A DNA stretch of 64,000 bases, taken from NCBI GenBank assembly GCA_036898135.1, contig CM072514.1, positions 78,643,442 to 78,707,441 on the forward strand, given 5' to 3'. The notes under the pieces are model-generated. The model saw only the letters and a list, made by a program, of their open reading frames with translations. It was not told the origin of the DNA and did no database searches. Source of the stretch: Oncomelania hupensis. Lineage: Eukaryota > Mollusca > Gastropoda > Littorinimorpha > Pomatiopsidae. Of this stretch, positions 1 to 11,433 are shown piece by piece. Made by a program: the position numbers and the translations under genes. The stretch's first letter is position 1. Every line of letters begins with the position of its first letter.

Positions 1-122
1 AGATGTGTGGGTACACATAATTAAAGGAAATGTCGGAATAAATTGTTAAGATGTGTGGGTACACATATATAGGAAATGTCCGGATACATTGTAAAAATTT
101 CTTTTTTTTTAAAAATGTGTGG
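1..122. repeat. Short tandem repeat, about 49-bp unit
   Basis: The unit beginning AGATGTGTGGGTACACATA starts at 1 and again at 50, with a partial third copy near 113. Each unit holds the palindrome TGTGTGGGTACACA. It lies in the intron just upstream of the first ABCA exon. No coding content was seen. Confidence 0.7.
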
Positions 123-153
123 GTTGTGCCGGTGCGCGTGTGTGTACTGGCAG

Positions 154-421
154 GTGGTGTGTGGGGTGGGGCCATTGACGTATTGGCTGAGCACCCTTAT
201 TTGGGACTTCATCAGCTACCTCGTGGCATCCCTCGCTGTGATGATCGTCTTTGCTTACTACGAGGTGGAAGCTTTCGTGACGGACTACAATATGGGCATT
301 GTGTTCTTGATTTTCTTCATGTACGGCATGGCTACGCTGCCCTTCATGTACTGCTCCACCTTCTTTTTCAAAACAGCCCTTAACGGCTTGACGGCCATGG
401 TATGCGTCAACTTTATCGGTG
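154..421 (+). CDS. ABCA3: ABCA exon: membrane helices of second transmembrane domain
   Basis: Acceptor CTGGCAG precedes 154 and donor G|GTAAGT follows 421. The exon starts in phase 0 and ends after one base of a codon. The translation has WLSTLIWDFISYLVASLAV near its start, matching the ABCA pattern FWLSALLWDLISFL, then further hydrophobic runs (VFLIFFMYGMATLPFMY). It is the first exon visible; earlier exons lie left of the window. The reading frame stays open past the donor into the TC repeat at 442-556, but that extension is intronic. Confidence 0.88.
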
Positions 422-438
422 GTAAGTCCTATTCATGG

Positions 439-558
<120 letters not shown>

Positions 559-584
559 ATTGTAACGTTTAATGGCGCGTTTCC

Positions 585-830
585 AGATCAAGAGTTGCTC
601 AAGGCGCTGGTCCATACAGGATCTAATCCAAACCGCGCGAGGCGCCAACTTGCTGCTGTAGGCGCAATTTCTTAACGGTTCTCACAATTGAGCACACTCA
701 TGGGGGACCAGGAGCAGATGTGGATGTGTAGACCGGGACCTACCAGTACTTTCTGGCTGTGCTGGTGTACCTGACATTCACCCGCCTAGGACATGAGCGT
801 CAGGATCTTAAAGTCAGTGCACTTCAGTTC
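585..830 (-). mobile_element. SINE fragment (tRNA-headed family S1), 3' part
   Basis: The stretch GGCGCTGGTCCATACAGGAT and then GGACATGAGCGTCAGGATCT match, in the same orientation, the better copies at 58118-58552 (-) and 16157-16600 (+). The tRNA-like head is missing and the middle has diverged. Confidence 0.65.
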
Positions 831-1323
831 AAGATGGCCTCAATGCTCTGAATGCCCATGTGCGCTCAGCCCCATCAATTCAAAAGAGTTTTCAGAGTTG
901 CCTTTGACACCGTTCCAATGTTTGTGTGGTTGAAAAATGCCCTTTCGCGGGGTCTTGTTGAACTGCGCAACGCCCACGCCAATTCCATTCTGTTTGCCTC
1001 TTTCTGGGGAGTTGTGCCTCATCGCTTGTCTCCAGAGCTTTCCTGCGCTGTTGGATATCACGTCCCTAGTCGAAGAATGTGTTTGTTTTTGGCTGATGCG
1101 GGTTTACAATAATGTTGGCATTGTTCTGACACCAAACAATGATAAAGTGGGCTTTCGTTGCTCAAACCCACTACTAAAGTTTACATTTTCCATTTCTGTT
1201 CTGACTGGGAGTGATTGTGCCTGCTTAACGGTACATCAGTACGATCAACAGTCTACTAGATGATTACTAGCTCATATTTTGAGCTCTACAACGTTGCAAT
1301 TGACAAAACTTCGGAATTGTTAA
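831..1323. other. Intron sequence, nothing recognised
   Basis: Open frames up to 108 codons occur here on both strands, but none resembles a known family and none continues into a splice-compatible exon. Confidence 0.5.
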
Positions 1324-2250
1324 CTCTCATGCATACCAATGTCTATGTACTCATTTAAAAAACAAACAAACACCCATTTATTGCAAGTCTGTGCGATATA
1401 AGTCCTAAACAGTCCAAAAATGACATCGAAAAAAAAAAGTACGTAACCTCCTTCTGCCTCTGTCCGCCGTCTGTCTGTACAAACCTTTAAAGTGGCTAAG
1501 TACTCAGAACCTATTATAACTATCATAACCAAACTTGGTAAGATGGAATATACTCACGAGATGAATAATAAATTATCAGAGAATGAATGACTTCACTTCA
1601 AGGTCAAGGTTACAAGGTTACAGGGTCAACAAATGGTAGTAAAAAAATGACAATTTTTCACACAATGTCACTTTTCTTCTAGGTTATTAATATTGAACTT
1701 ATGATTCTTTGAGGCATTATAGATATCAATGAGACACACATACTATACAAATTTGGTCAACCTCACTCCAAGGTCAAGGTAACTGGAGCTGTCCAAAGTC
1801 GGTTAGTATAGGTACTTTAAAGTGGCCTTAACCCTAAATTATGAGAGATATGAAGTCCAAACTTGTTTATTTAGAGATGATAGATTGATCTTTTATATTT
1901 GTTCCGTTTTTGCATTGATCTGGAAGGTCAAGATCATTTTAGGCCTTGCAAATACAAAAACAATATGTAATCGTACAGTAGAATGGCTGTTTATTTAACC
2001 CATCGTAAGGGGGTTAAGGTCATCCCAAGGTCAAGGTCATCCCAAGGTCACCGTTGTTTTGGTGCAATACAGCTTTTGCTGTACTTTATTTGTTAGGGTC
2101 ATCTCAAGGTCAAGAGCCTAGAAAGATCAAAGTCGGTATTACTTTGCATTTTTATGCGCCCGTGTTTTTTTTCTGACCACTCGTTTTCATGTTAAATATT
2201 GCGAGTTCAATAAGGAGCATGTGAGCCATATGGTCATTGCCCTTGTAGTT
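1324..2250 (+). repeat. AAGGTCA-rich dispersed repeat, near full-length copy
   Basis: This is one of about nine copies of a repeat of about 1 kb. It starts with a variant of 'gtctatgtactc', passes a block rich in CTGTC/CCGTCTG, then blocks of AAGGTCA, and ends with 'gagccatatgg...cccttgtag'. AAGGTCA or close variants occur at about 1600, 1770, 1925, 2027-2050 and 2104. No open reading frame and no terminal inverted repeat were seen, so the class is unknown. The other copies are near 10280, 14275, 17935, 26665/29988, 30370, 36540, 38515 and 50333 (-). Confidence 0.85.
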
Positions 2251-2918
2251 TGTTTTTTTTTTTCTTTACAATAACTATACTTTTCCAAAGAGTATCGTTG
2301 TTCTTGTTTAAAACTTATATTTTCCAGTGGGGAAAAAAATTCACTGTCAACGTTACGACACGGTATTGAGAGCCAGTAACTTTTGCGTCAGGGCTAGTTT
2401 CGTACAAGTAGGCCTACTCCCTGCGCACGAGCGAGCTAATGTAAAAGTAACACAAGGTCGAATGGAGGGAGAGTGAAAACTGAATTGTTAGAATTTAGCA
2501 ATATGGGTATGTGTGTGTGCGTGTGTGTGTGTGAGTGGGTGTGTGTGTGAGGGTGCGTGTGTGTGTCTGTGTGTTGAGTAGCAACTATATATTTGCCCTT
2601 TTGTACAGTTCATCTGTTTTATGATTTTAATCTTCTTATCCTTTTATTGTGATTTGCTGTCAACTTGTTCATGTGTTTATGTGTGCTTTTTTATGTGTGG
2701 TGCTGCAGTGTTGGCCAAATGCATTCCTTGTGTGTCATTTATAATCTAGATTGCAAAGCAAAGCGCTGTGGATACGGCTTGCATTGTTGTCGCACTGGTT
2801 CATTGTGCTTTGAATCGTTTAGCACCACTCGGCCAGAGCGCAGCCTCTCGCGAGCACACTAAAAGCTGAGTGGTAGTCATAAGATTAACTCATCCAATTT
2901 GATTGTTTTTTTAACCAG
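2251..2918. other. Intron sequence with (GT)n tract
   Basis: A GT-rich microsatellite spans about 2508-2578. The last 20 bp are the polypyrimidine tract and acceptor (TTTTTTTAACCAG) of the next ABCA exon. Nothing else was recognised. Confidence 0.6.
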
Positions 2919-3137
2919 GTTTGATGGCCATGCTTGCGGTTGTGATGATATCGCAAGCTAAGCCTAAACAGGCAGGATTCTATAAAAATTTATTCATGGT
3001 GATATTTCCTCCGCACAACCTGGGCCAGTCCATCTGTGACCTGTACCTCAATTATGAAAACAGAAAGAAATGTCGCGCGGAAAACTATACCGAAACCTGC
3101 CTTACAACAAAAGGAGGTTGCTGCGCCAAGTACTATG
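2919..3137 (+). CDS. ABCA3: ABCA exon: second transmembrane domain, continuing
   Basis: Acceptor AACCAG and donor TATG|GTAAGT frame a 219-bp exon with phase 1 at both ends. The translation begins GLMAMLAVVMISQAKPKQ and includes MVIFPPHNLGQSICDLYLNY, matching the ABCA3 segment LVLPNHCLGMAVSSFYENY. A cysteine-containing stretch (CRAENYTETC, KGGCCAKYY) follows and carries one N-glycosylation sequon (NYT), which fits an extracytoplasmic loop. Joining to the next exon gives KYYEDCDEC. Confidence 0.88.
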
Positions 3138-3620
3138 GTAAGTGTTTTGTTTTGAGGATTATTTACAGTAGACACCGGCTATAGTGGCCGCTTACGGGAG
3201 AGAGTTTGGGTGGCCGATACAACCAGTGGCCACTATATCCAAACCATCGCTTATACCGGTTACCGTTCGTTCGTTTGATAAATAATAAATAGTCCCCAAC
3301 ACATTAAGCGTATAGGAGACTGTAGTTGTTAAGATGTCCGTAGGAAAAGACGGTCATTTTGCTGTAAGAAGTCGCATGAAGATGAAGATGGAGCGCGAAG
3401 CGCAGCTGCAACGTCCAGAGAAGGTTAAGTTGTATCAGGAAATCAGCGCAGGAGTATAAGATGCTCTCAGAGGTGTGACAAGGGTGCCAGGAGGGACGCC
3501 AAGCCAAGGTCGCCACAGTGAGGGGGGGGGGGGGGGGGGGGGGGAGGGAAAGAAGGCCATAAAAGTAACAGGTGGACAGAGGGTACGGGTTATTTATCGT
3601 TATAAAATAGATAAGGGAAC
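3138..3620. other. Intron sequence with a long G homopolymer
   Basis: A run of about 23 G at 3522-3544 could form G-quadruplexes or mark an assembly weak point. Sequence near 3166 (CAGTAGACACCGGCTATAGT) looks like a pogo/Tigger-type MITE end, but I could not find its partner. Nothing else was recognised. Confidence 0.45.
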
Positions 3621-3815
3621 TATACTACTCAAAATAATACAAGGGCCACTTGGACATATGGGTCTCTCTTTAAATCAGAAACACGAATTCAATTTATTAG
3701 TTTATCATATTTTATTGCAATCATTTCTGCATCAATAACAAAAAAGATTTTAGACATCAGTCGCTTAAAATTCGAGTAAATTCAATTTAACTGGACATAC
3801 CCCTCATTTACAAAA

Positions 3816-5581
3816 TCAAAACTTTAGAAACCAAAAATCTATAGAGTCACATCGGGTGTGGCCACCGTTTGCATCAATGCAGTCTTGGCATCGTTGTCTC
3901 ATGGACCGTATCAGGTTATGGAGGATGTTTCCTGGGATGGCCAACCACTCTTGCTGGAGACCTTGGGCCAGAACTTCAAGGTTAGCTCCTGGAGGGAGGT
4001 TTGCCCGTGTCTGTCGACTCAAGACATCCCACAGATGTTCTATGGGGTTCAAATCGAGTGATCGAGCCGGCCAATCCATCCCTATGACGTGCTGTTGCTG
4101 CAGGAAGTCATTGACGATACGCGCTCGGTGGGGTCTGTCATTATCGTCCTGTAGTATGGCACCTTCCCCAATGGCCCGCAGAGCAGGGAGAACCCTAGGT
4201 TGTAGGACGTCATCCCTGTAGCCAATACCGTTTAAGTTGCCATGAATTTGGAGCAGGGGTGTTCTGAAGTTTAATGCGAAGCCACCCCACATCAGGACAG
4301 ATCCACCACCAAAGCGGTCATGCTCGCGCACCGTCGCATCAGCAAAACGCTCCCGTGGACGCCTCCAAACATTAACTCGACGGTCGTTGAAAGACAAGGA
4401 GAACCGAGACTCGTCTGTAAAGAGCACCCTTGACCAATGTTGCCTAGTCCACACCAAATGACGCCGAGCCCAGGCCAAACGCGCTGCACGGTGAGCTGGG
4501 GTGAGCAAAGGCCGTACTGCTGGTCGTCTTGATCGCAGGTTTGCCTCGTGTTGACGGTTGCGAATTGTCTGGTCGCTGACGTTAACATTGCTGGCTGCGT
4601 GAAGCTGTCTTCTGATGGTGTTTGCTGTAGCGGACCTCATCCTCAGAGCTGACAGGGACCCCTTGGGGTCATGAGCAATCTTGCCACTGTAGATTGTTCT
4701 AACCTATAAAGGGAAAAGTGAAAGCCCCAGTTGAAAACCTGTCTTTCCTTTATAGGCATGACCGATTCCCTGCGGCAACAGTACTCCCGTTGGAGTGCCG
4801 GGGGTTTCAGTATAAATAATGTCCCCACTTTCTGGAAATTTAGTGCTTTAAATTCCCAATGTCGCTGTCTTCCTCATTTACTCTTTCCCATTCCTGCTCT
4901 GTTCTATCAATCTGCTATACTATCTTCTTTTTCGCTAGATCAATGACCTACCTTTTTTCTTGAAAACTCTTCCTGGACAAGACTCCTTGTTTGTGTATGA
5001 GGTCTGTTGGATCAGCTTGGGAGTGTTGGACGCTTTCTGCCGGGTGGTCACTAGGGCTTCCTATGATGTTATTATTTAGCAATATAGGCATTTTATATGT
5101 ATATGTTTTGTTGATAATTTATAATGATGTTTGTATTCTATTTTGTTTTTGTAACCGGGGGTTCGAGTAGTTGGGGTAAAGCCTCAGCCGTCCCCTGCGT
5201 GGGATGTCTTTATTGTAAAGTGACTGGCCGGTGGAGGGCATTTAATTTTCCCACTAGGGTTGTTTCAGCAGATTTTTTATGCGGATCGGGGGTTGTCCGG
5301 TCCTGATTTGGCTCGGAAGAGTCCGCTGGACCTAAAGCAACAATCAATAAATCAAGCTGACAGGGTGATGAAATGGTCTTGTCTTGCAGTGGTAACGTGG
5401 GGGCGTCCGGACCTTCTTGGTTCTTGGACGCTTCCAGTGTTGTTAAAGCGCTCCCGCAGCCTTTGGACAACGGAGTGGACACTCCCAGCCGCCTGCCAAC
5501 TTCTCTCACCCCCACCCCTTCCTCAAGCCATGCAATAGCTCTGCCTCTATCCGCATCAGTCAATCGTCGCCTTGGGGGCAT
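3816..5581 (-). pseudogene. Tc1-like transposase, interrupted
   Basis: The C-terminal 274 codons (4640 down to 3816) hold the complete DDE domain. The first catalytic Asp is in VLFTDESRF (residue 76 of this frame), the second in LQDDNDRPH (D166) and the Glu in NPIEHLWD (E201). The 34 residues between the second Asp and the Glu define DD34E. The N-terminal DNA-binding part starts at 5581 with MPPRRRLTDADRGRAIAWL, including the helix-turn-helix GVREVGRRLGVS. The frame then shifts, because VVQRLRERF continues in another frame. At 5355 the gene is cut by the retroposon at 4658-5354. The gene cannot make a full transposase. Confidence 0.92.
4658..5354 (+). mobile_element. Retroposon (tail family R1), 697 bp, with 11-bp TSD
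   Basis: Perfect direct repeats AGCTGACAGGG at 4647-4657 and 5355-5365 flank the insert. Its 3' end carries GGTCCTGATTTGGCTCGGAA, then GAGTCCGCTGGACCTAAAGC and a CAAT-like tail. Related long copies are at 61530-62093 (+) and about 56962-57545 (-), and tail-only copies are at 18105, 24073 and 63231. It has no long open frame and no recognisable tRNA head, so it looks like a non-autonomous element mobilised by a LINE. It is inserted in the Tc1-like transposase. Confidence 0.88.
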
Positions 5582-6189
5582 GGTTAGAAAAGCAGCAAAA
5601 GCGCTGCCATATATACCCAGAAAAAAGCGCCGATTGTTGAACTGAACTCACAAAATGCAAGCCTTTTGCGTGCAAATCACTTTTTAATATTGAAAATTTT
5701 GCTTTATTAGCAAGACAACAGTGAATTAGGGTCATTGTTTTGTAAAAATTGGGTTTATTTTTCAACTTAGTGCAGAAAGTTCAAAACTCACACATGTGAT
5801 TACTTGTCAGAATAAGATTGTCTTGAATGTTACTGTACAGGATAAATTTTGAAATAAGCAATATAAGCGATATTATTGATAGCAGCAAAAAATAATTAAA
5901 CTAAATGAAATATGAGAGTGGCCCTTCAACTATTTTGAGTAGTATATTAAGATTTTTATGTGAGTGACAGATCAGGTCTGCCAGGCTTTTGCAGGTCAGA
6001 ATCGGGTCTACAAAATTAATATAAAAATCTTTAAAAAAAAAATATACTTATTTAGACATAAATATTCCAATATCACAGTTTAAAAGCGGCTGATTAAAAC
6101 GTTGTTGCTCATAAGAGCAGGTCACAAATAGACTTTATTGTTAAGAGAAAAATGTACAGATGCCGAACTTGTGTGGCCGGTATATCCAG

Positions 6190-6420
6190 TTTCTGGACAA
6201 CTTAGCAAGATCCGCACGAGAGACAACATCGTCATAGGAACCTGGAATGTCAGGCCCGAAACTGCGTAGGGAAAATTAGAAGAACTGGCCCATGAACTGG
6301 ACCACTATCGATGCAACATTTTAGTTATCAGCGAACTCTGCTGGAAAGGCCTAGGTGAAACAACGACCGACAAAGGCCACTAGCTTTATTTCAGCGGGTA
6401 TCAGGACACGGTTTTCTGAA
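6190..6420 (+). pseudogene. RTE-like LINE fragment: start of endonuclease
   Basis: The translation contains RTRDNIVIGTWNVRP, an apurinic-endonuclease start (the GTWN motif), then LEELAHELDHYRCNILVISE and GYQDTVF. Two in-frame stops interrupt it. It belongs to the 5' end of the same LINE type as 11641-13883, whose own 5' end is missing, so this piece fills in the family. Confidence 0.72.
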
Positions 6421-6660
6421 CCTGTGATAATAGGATTTCTAAGCCTGTCGTAGAGGGTGGAAGGTGAGGGAAAGAAAATAAATTAAAGTTTATGGCTAAG
6501 TTTGCAAATAATATAATTTCCATACGTGCATTGCATGTTTTGTAAGTTTTGCTTCGTCACCCTAAACTGGTCAAGACTGCCGCTATAGGGGTATAGGGCA
6601 GGCGTGTACATTCACGTGCCGTGCATGTTTTTCAGTGAGCGATATGCGCACTAAATTTAA
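6405..6660 (+). repeat. Dispersed repeat, inverted partner of 9350-9610
   Basis: Motifs such as ACTGGTCAAGACTGCCGCTA and GATTTCTAAGCCTGT reappear as the reverse complement near 9600-9360, about 3 kb away. No coding content was seen. A G-rich run follows at 6763-6784. Confidence 0.7.
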
Positions 6661-7009
6661 GAGTGCGAGCAAACAAAACTGTGGTACGTTTTTAAAATTG
6701 GGAGTCGCAGAGATAACTTTTGAAAAGATTAGTTGCTCTAGTGCCAGCAGTGTTTTTCAAGGAGGGGGGGGGGGTGGGGGGGGATTGTGTGGGCCTGGTT
6801 GTGTACCTTTTGCCAAAAATCAAAACAAGTGGTCCTGCTGGGCTTACCTCTTCGACTACATTCGTCGATAGCAAGTAATCAGAAATAAATAAAATATCCA
6901 AAATATGTGATGAGGTGGGAGATATTTCATGTTTAAATAAATTCGTGTCCTCGTTTCATACCAACATCATTGAAAATTGTGCAAAATTTCAATTATAATC
7001 ATTCCTCCT

Positions 7010-8240
7010 CCTATACTGTAAACTGGGTAACCCCGCTGACATCAATTCCTCCTTTCAAGAGAGTCCTGACATTCCACATATCTTCCTGGTTAATCTGCGC
7101 TGGACATCCTCGATCAAGTCAACATGCTTAAGTATGGACACCTAACAGAGTTATTTTCTCTAAGACGGGACGTTTAAGAGCTTTAAAGAAGGGGACCATG
7201 ATGTCCTTGGATGTATTATTTATTATACTTACAAGTAGGGCTGATATTTTGTTGGCTTTCTAAACAGTACTCTCAGTGTGAGTCTGAAAACTGGGCTGTT
7301 TTCCACAATCACTCAAGATCCCTCTCAGCACCAGTCCTCTCAATCTTACACCTTTCTTTACCGTCACTCACAAAATACTCAGGCTGAGGATTATTTTGGC
7401 CCAGATGCAACACCTTACATTTTTACTATTAAATTTAAGTAGCTATATTTCTGTTCATTTTTTTTATTTATTTTATTTTATTTTAACAACTTTATTATCA
7501 CCAAGGTGAAATTCGGGCACTTTCATTTTCGAAAGTACAGCAGCGCCAAGTGAAGCGCTTTACCCAAGGTACTTGCTGGGTGTGTTCTTGTCACCGGCAC
7601 TCACCCGTCTAGGACATGAGCGTCAGGATCTTTAAAGTCCGTTACGATGGAATGCATGCGACACAGACTAGACCTCGGTTTATAATCTCATCCGAAGGAG
7701 TAGGAAACGGAAGTAAAGTGTCTTTCCCAAGGACACAACACAATGCTCCGGCCTGGGCTCGAACTCGGGACCTTCAGATCCTCAAGCCAACGCTCTAACC
7801 ACTCGGCCACCGCGCCTCCCATTCAACCAACATGTCGGTGCATTTCTGCACTTTCTCCTTGGACTCCTCACTTTCATCAACCTCTGCATATGCCTTTGTG
7901 TCGTCAGCAAATATCTGTATGTCACAATCTACCTTCTCTGGCATGTCATTTATAAAATATATAAATAATGTCAGCCCCAACACGTCCCCATGAGGGACAC
8001 CGCTTGTAACACTTAGTTTGTCAGAACTATTAACTTTACCTGTCACGTACTGAATCCTGTCAGTCATAAAACTCCTGATCTACGGAAGTGGGCTGCCACG
8101 CATGCCTTTTAGTTTCTGTAAAAGTCTGAGATGTGGAACAGTATCAAATGCCTTCCTAATGTCAAGATATACTGCGTCGACTGGGATGCCTTCATCCAGG
8201 GAGGACACCAATCATTTATGGTCACCAACAACTGAGTGAC
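7010..8240 (-). pseudogene. CR1/jockey-like LINE fragment, reverse transcriptase
   Basis: Reading leftwards, the pieces are VDAVYLDIRKAFDTVPH, then SVTSGVPHGDVLGLTLFIYF and IQIFADDTKAYAEV (the F-ADD catalytic box). After the SINE at 7480-7820 come KANKISALL and MVPFFKALKRPVLE from the C-terminal part (about 7440-7120). Stops and frameshifts are present, and GVPQGS is altered to GVPHGD. The element is dead and 5'-truncated. Confidence 0.8.
7480..7820 (-). mobile_element. tRNA-headed SINE inserted in CR1-like fragment
   Basis: On the - strand the head reads GGTGGCCGAGTGGTTAGAGC (A box) and, 30-40 bp on, AGTTCGAGCCC (B box), like a tRNA-Leu/Ser relative. The body AAAGACACTTTACTTCCG... through GGACTTTAAAGATCCTGACG matches family S1 at 16157 and 58118. 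The 3' third differs from those copies. It splits the surrounding reverse-transcriptase fragment. Confidence 0.82.
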
Positions 8241-9349
8241 ACATGACCTACCCTGGAAAAGCCAAACATGTAGAAGGCCGTTCTCGACGAAGCATTCTTT
8301 TTGTATTTTGCAAACGAAAAAAGCAACAAAAATCAAACAAACAAAATTACAACAACAACAAGAACAAACAAACGTCGAACGCATCCGTATTTAGACACTT
8401 TCGCTTTTTTGTTTGTGACGCCACGACGTCCTTGACCTTGCAGACGCTAAAATTTGAGATTTTAGCGTAGCAGACGACACATTGCTTTTCGGGGTGCTTT
8501 CTTTTAAAAAAAAAAAAGAAGTTAAAGCTTTCATGTTTGTTTGATAACATAACTTCATAAGTGTGTATAAGGTTTCAGAATGTAATAATATTAATAGTAA
8601 TTAACATTTGTATACAGCGCCTCTTCTCACTAGAGCTCATAGCGCTTTAAAGAAAAAAGAAAAAAAACACAATATGTCAATGCATATATATTAAACAAAT
8701 GTAATGGACTTCGTAATCTTTATAGTTGAAATGATTGAGATTCACTAAATTATTCCCAATTATTGTAATTCAAAACAATTTAATTTTAAATTATGGATTA
8801 TTTTTCTTTGCAACTGTTGTGCACGACTGATAAAATTTCATTTATAAATTAAATCTTTCTAAATCATCGACCCAAAAAAATCATCTTCATTTATATTTTT
8901 ATTCTTTTTACACCGCTAGCAAAGAATCCAAACTTGTCATGCTAACTTTGAACAATAATTATCAAATATATATTATTTATTTCCATGCATACAAACACAT
9001 AATTTCTTTACCGATATTTCCTTTCATTTATAATATAAAATATAATACCTATTTATACAAAATATGCTTGCTCCCAAGCAAAATGGCCACTTAGGGATCG
9101 TTTGCAGGTCACAACACAGATACGAGAAAGGTCCGAGTGGTCACAGTTGCACACGCAGCTCTCTTCTTATCGTCAAGACATCAGCTCCAGAACCACTGGA
9201 TTGTGCCTCACGGGACCGTCAGAAAAGGACGACACACTGCTTGAGATAGGCGGCAACTAAACACTATGGCCGCGCACTATCCACCCTCGAAAACTCTGCT
9301 GGCACTAGACCACTTATCTTTACCAGTTCCCCTCTGTGACCGACCAATT
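8241..9349. other. AT-rich intron sequence, nothing recognised
   Basis: It contains A/T homopolymers and the phrase 'tatacagcgcctcttctcactagagctcatagcgcttta' style sequence near 8610-8650 that recurs in SINE tails. No coding, RNA or repeat boundary could be supported. Confidence 0.4.
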
Positions 9350-9610
9350 CGGCCCAGTGCAGCAAATTTGATTTGCTTGCATCATTTCACTGAGTGCGCA
9401 CATCGTTCTTTGCACAACTTGCAGGCACGTGAAAATACACGCCTGTCCTCATACCCATATAGCGGCAGTCTTGACCAGTTTTGGATGACGAAGCAACATA
9501 ACAACACGATGCACGTGTTACTTTAATTCTTTCTCTCTCTATCATTTTCCGTCCTCTATAACAGCCTTAGAAATCCTACCATCACAGGTTTTAGAAAACC
9601 GAGTCGTGGC
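9350..9610 (-). repeat. Dispersed repeat, inverted partner of 6405-6660
   Basis: TAGCGGCAGTCTTGACCAGT and ACAGCCTTAGAAATCC are the reverse complement of segments at 6405-6600. The pair could form a long stem in the pre-mRNA. Identity looks like roughly four fifths by eye. Confidence 0.7.
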
Positions 9611-9672
9611 ACTGTCCCTCACTCCATTTAGAAGCTGCGAACAATATACATAGTTTAATAAGCAGTGGTATC

Positions 9673-9678
<6 letters not shown>

Positions 9679-9719
<41 letters not shown>

Positions 9720-9728
9720 TCCCCCTCT
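9679..9728. repeat. (TC)n microsatellite
   Basis: A TC tract with one G interruption. Confidence 0.95.
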
Positions 9729-10279
9729 CTATATTTTTTAAAATAAATTTGTGACTGGCTGTGTGTGTGGGTATGTGTGTCGTATCTTTGAAAATGCTGC
9801 ATCATTTTACTTCAAACTTTGCACAACGATAGATTCCACTCAATAATCTTTTTATCGATTATCTATTTAACTCAATGCGAGCGCAACAAACGAGAAATGA
9901 AAGTATCGTTTACCACACCGGGGTTTTTTCCCCCAGCATACGCCGCCATGACAGTTGATTTGCACGTAATTTTATTGCAAATTGCAAGTCAAATATCTAA
10001 AACGAATCAATGGATTTACTCGAACATTTGCCTACATACACTGCCCAGTCTCCAGTGTATTTAACAATTTTATTTTGGTACGAACACAAGCGAACGACAT
10101 TAAAAATCTTCAACAACGCCAATTCAGACTTTCTGAACCATTACATGCGTTCAAATAACGTTTTTTGTTACTGCATTCTTACCAATCTTCATAAATATTT
10201 TACGTCATCCTTTTATAATTATGTGATGAAGTCTTGACTACGTTTTACCATTTTGACTCATTGCCCACCAAAAAGGGGA
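9729..10279. other. Intron sequence, nothing recognised
   Basis: Only short open frames without similarity to known families were seen. A short GT-rich stretch occurs at 9760-9780. Confidence 0.4.
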
Positions 10280-10445
10280 AAAAATTCAAGATTTTTGCAT
10301 AGAAAGATTAAAGTGGGTATTTCTTTGCATTTTAATGCCACCGTTTCATTTTGTTTTGTTTTTTTTCTTCTGGGCACTCATTTTCGTGTTAAATATTTTG
10401 AGTTCCATAAGGAATATGTGAGTCATATGGGCCTTCTAGGTATTT
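10280..10445 (+). repeat. AAGGTCA-family repeat, 3' end only
   Basis: It matches the last about 165 bp of the family: 'agaaagattaaagtgggtat' through 'gagtcatatgg' and 'cttctagg'. The AAGGTCA block itself is not included. Confidence 0.75.
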
Positions 10446-10793
10446 TGCATTACGAAAGACAACTTTTTTTTTTAAAGTCTCCTCCAGCATAACAACAACA
10501 AAACGGACCCAATGATTAAATTACCTTCAACGAGGAGAACATCTCTCTACAAAGGGAAGTAATTATGCAGTATGTCCCTACTAGATTAGACCTTATTCGG
10601 AAATGGGAGGTAACTTGCCCTTTTGTTTTGTTTTTAGTTACCTAGAGTTATCAGGGGCAAACATCTCGTCTCAGAACACAATGAAAGCTACCCCGAGCTG
10701 CAAGCTTTTCTTCTGGAAAGGGTGTTAGTGGTTGCAGGGCAGTGCAAGGCCGAGCTAGCAGAGGATTGCATATATGTATATAGCAACTTAGAG

Positions 10794-10794
<1 letters not shown>

Positions 10795-10882
<88 letters not shown>
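10795..10882. repeat. (GA)n microsatellite
   Basis: About 88 bp of GA lies directly upstream of a LINE insertion. Confidence 0.97.
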
Positions 10883-10884
<2 letters not shown>

Positions 10885-10910
10885 TTTTCCATACATATCA
10901 GTCAAGGCAG

Positions 10911-11433
10911 GGTTGAGGCCCATTTGGAAAGACGGGACCATCAGTCTACATTCCATGGTAAGACTGCTGCGCTCCCAGTCATCTCTCTTTTCCTATTCGC
11001 TTGCGAAGCATGAACCCTCACGGCAGATCTACAACGAAAAATATAAAGCATGGAGATGAGGTGCTATAGAAGACGTCTGAGCATTTCCTATGCCCGGCAC
11101 ATCACCGGCGACGGAGTCCGACAGACTATCACACAAGCCATTGGACAACACGATGACCTGCTCACAGTGGTGAAAAAACGGAAACTCCGATGGTATGGCC
11201 ACGTCACCAGAGCATCAGGCCTTGCAAAGACCATCCTGCAAAGCACAGTGCAAGGGGATAGAAGAAGAGGGAGACCGAAAAAGAGGTGGGATGACAACAT
11301 TCGAAAATGGACTGGTTTGAAACTGAGCGAAGCCATGAGGGTTGCTGAGGACAGAGAAAGATGGAGTACGCTGGTTAAACGATCATCTGTGGTGCCTCTA
11401 CGACCTCCGAGTTACGGGATAGGATAGGATAGG
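10911..11433 (+). mobile_element. RTE-like LINE, 5'-truncated copy A, with 12-bp TSD
   Basis: ATCAGTCAAGGC occurs at 10897-10908 and 11434-11445, flanking a LINE 3' end that finishes in (GGATA)n. It encodes the C-terminal reverse-transcriptase region: MEMRCYRRRLSISYARHIT, LRWYGHVTRASGLAKTI and RRRGRPKKRWDDNIRKW. It is a classic 5'-truncated insertion. Confidence 0.88.

Larger units (their letters stand above)
3621..5946 (-). mobile_element. Tc1-like (DD34E) DNA transposon with nested retroposon
   Basis: Terminal inverted repeats are visible: TACTACTCAAAATAATACAA at the left (3623-3642) and its slightly diverged complement ending at 5946, each bordered by TA as expected for Tc1/mariner. The interval is 2326 bp. 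Removing the 697-bp retroposon and one target duplication leaves about 1.6 kb, the usual Tc1 length. The transposase reads on the - strand. Confidence 0.93.

Noticed and set aside
3166..3280. Complete pogo/Tigger MITE
   Set aside because: One end-like sequence is visible, but no complementary end or TA duplication was found.
3856..4221. 121-codon + strand gene
   Set aside because: Opposite-strand shadow of the Tc1-like transposase DDE domain.
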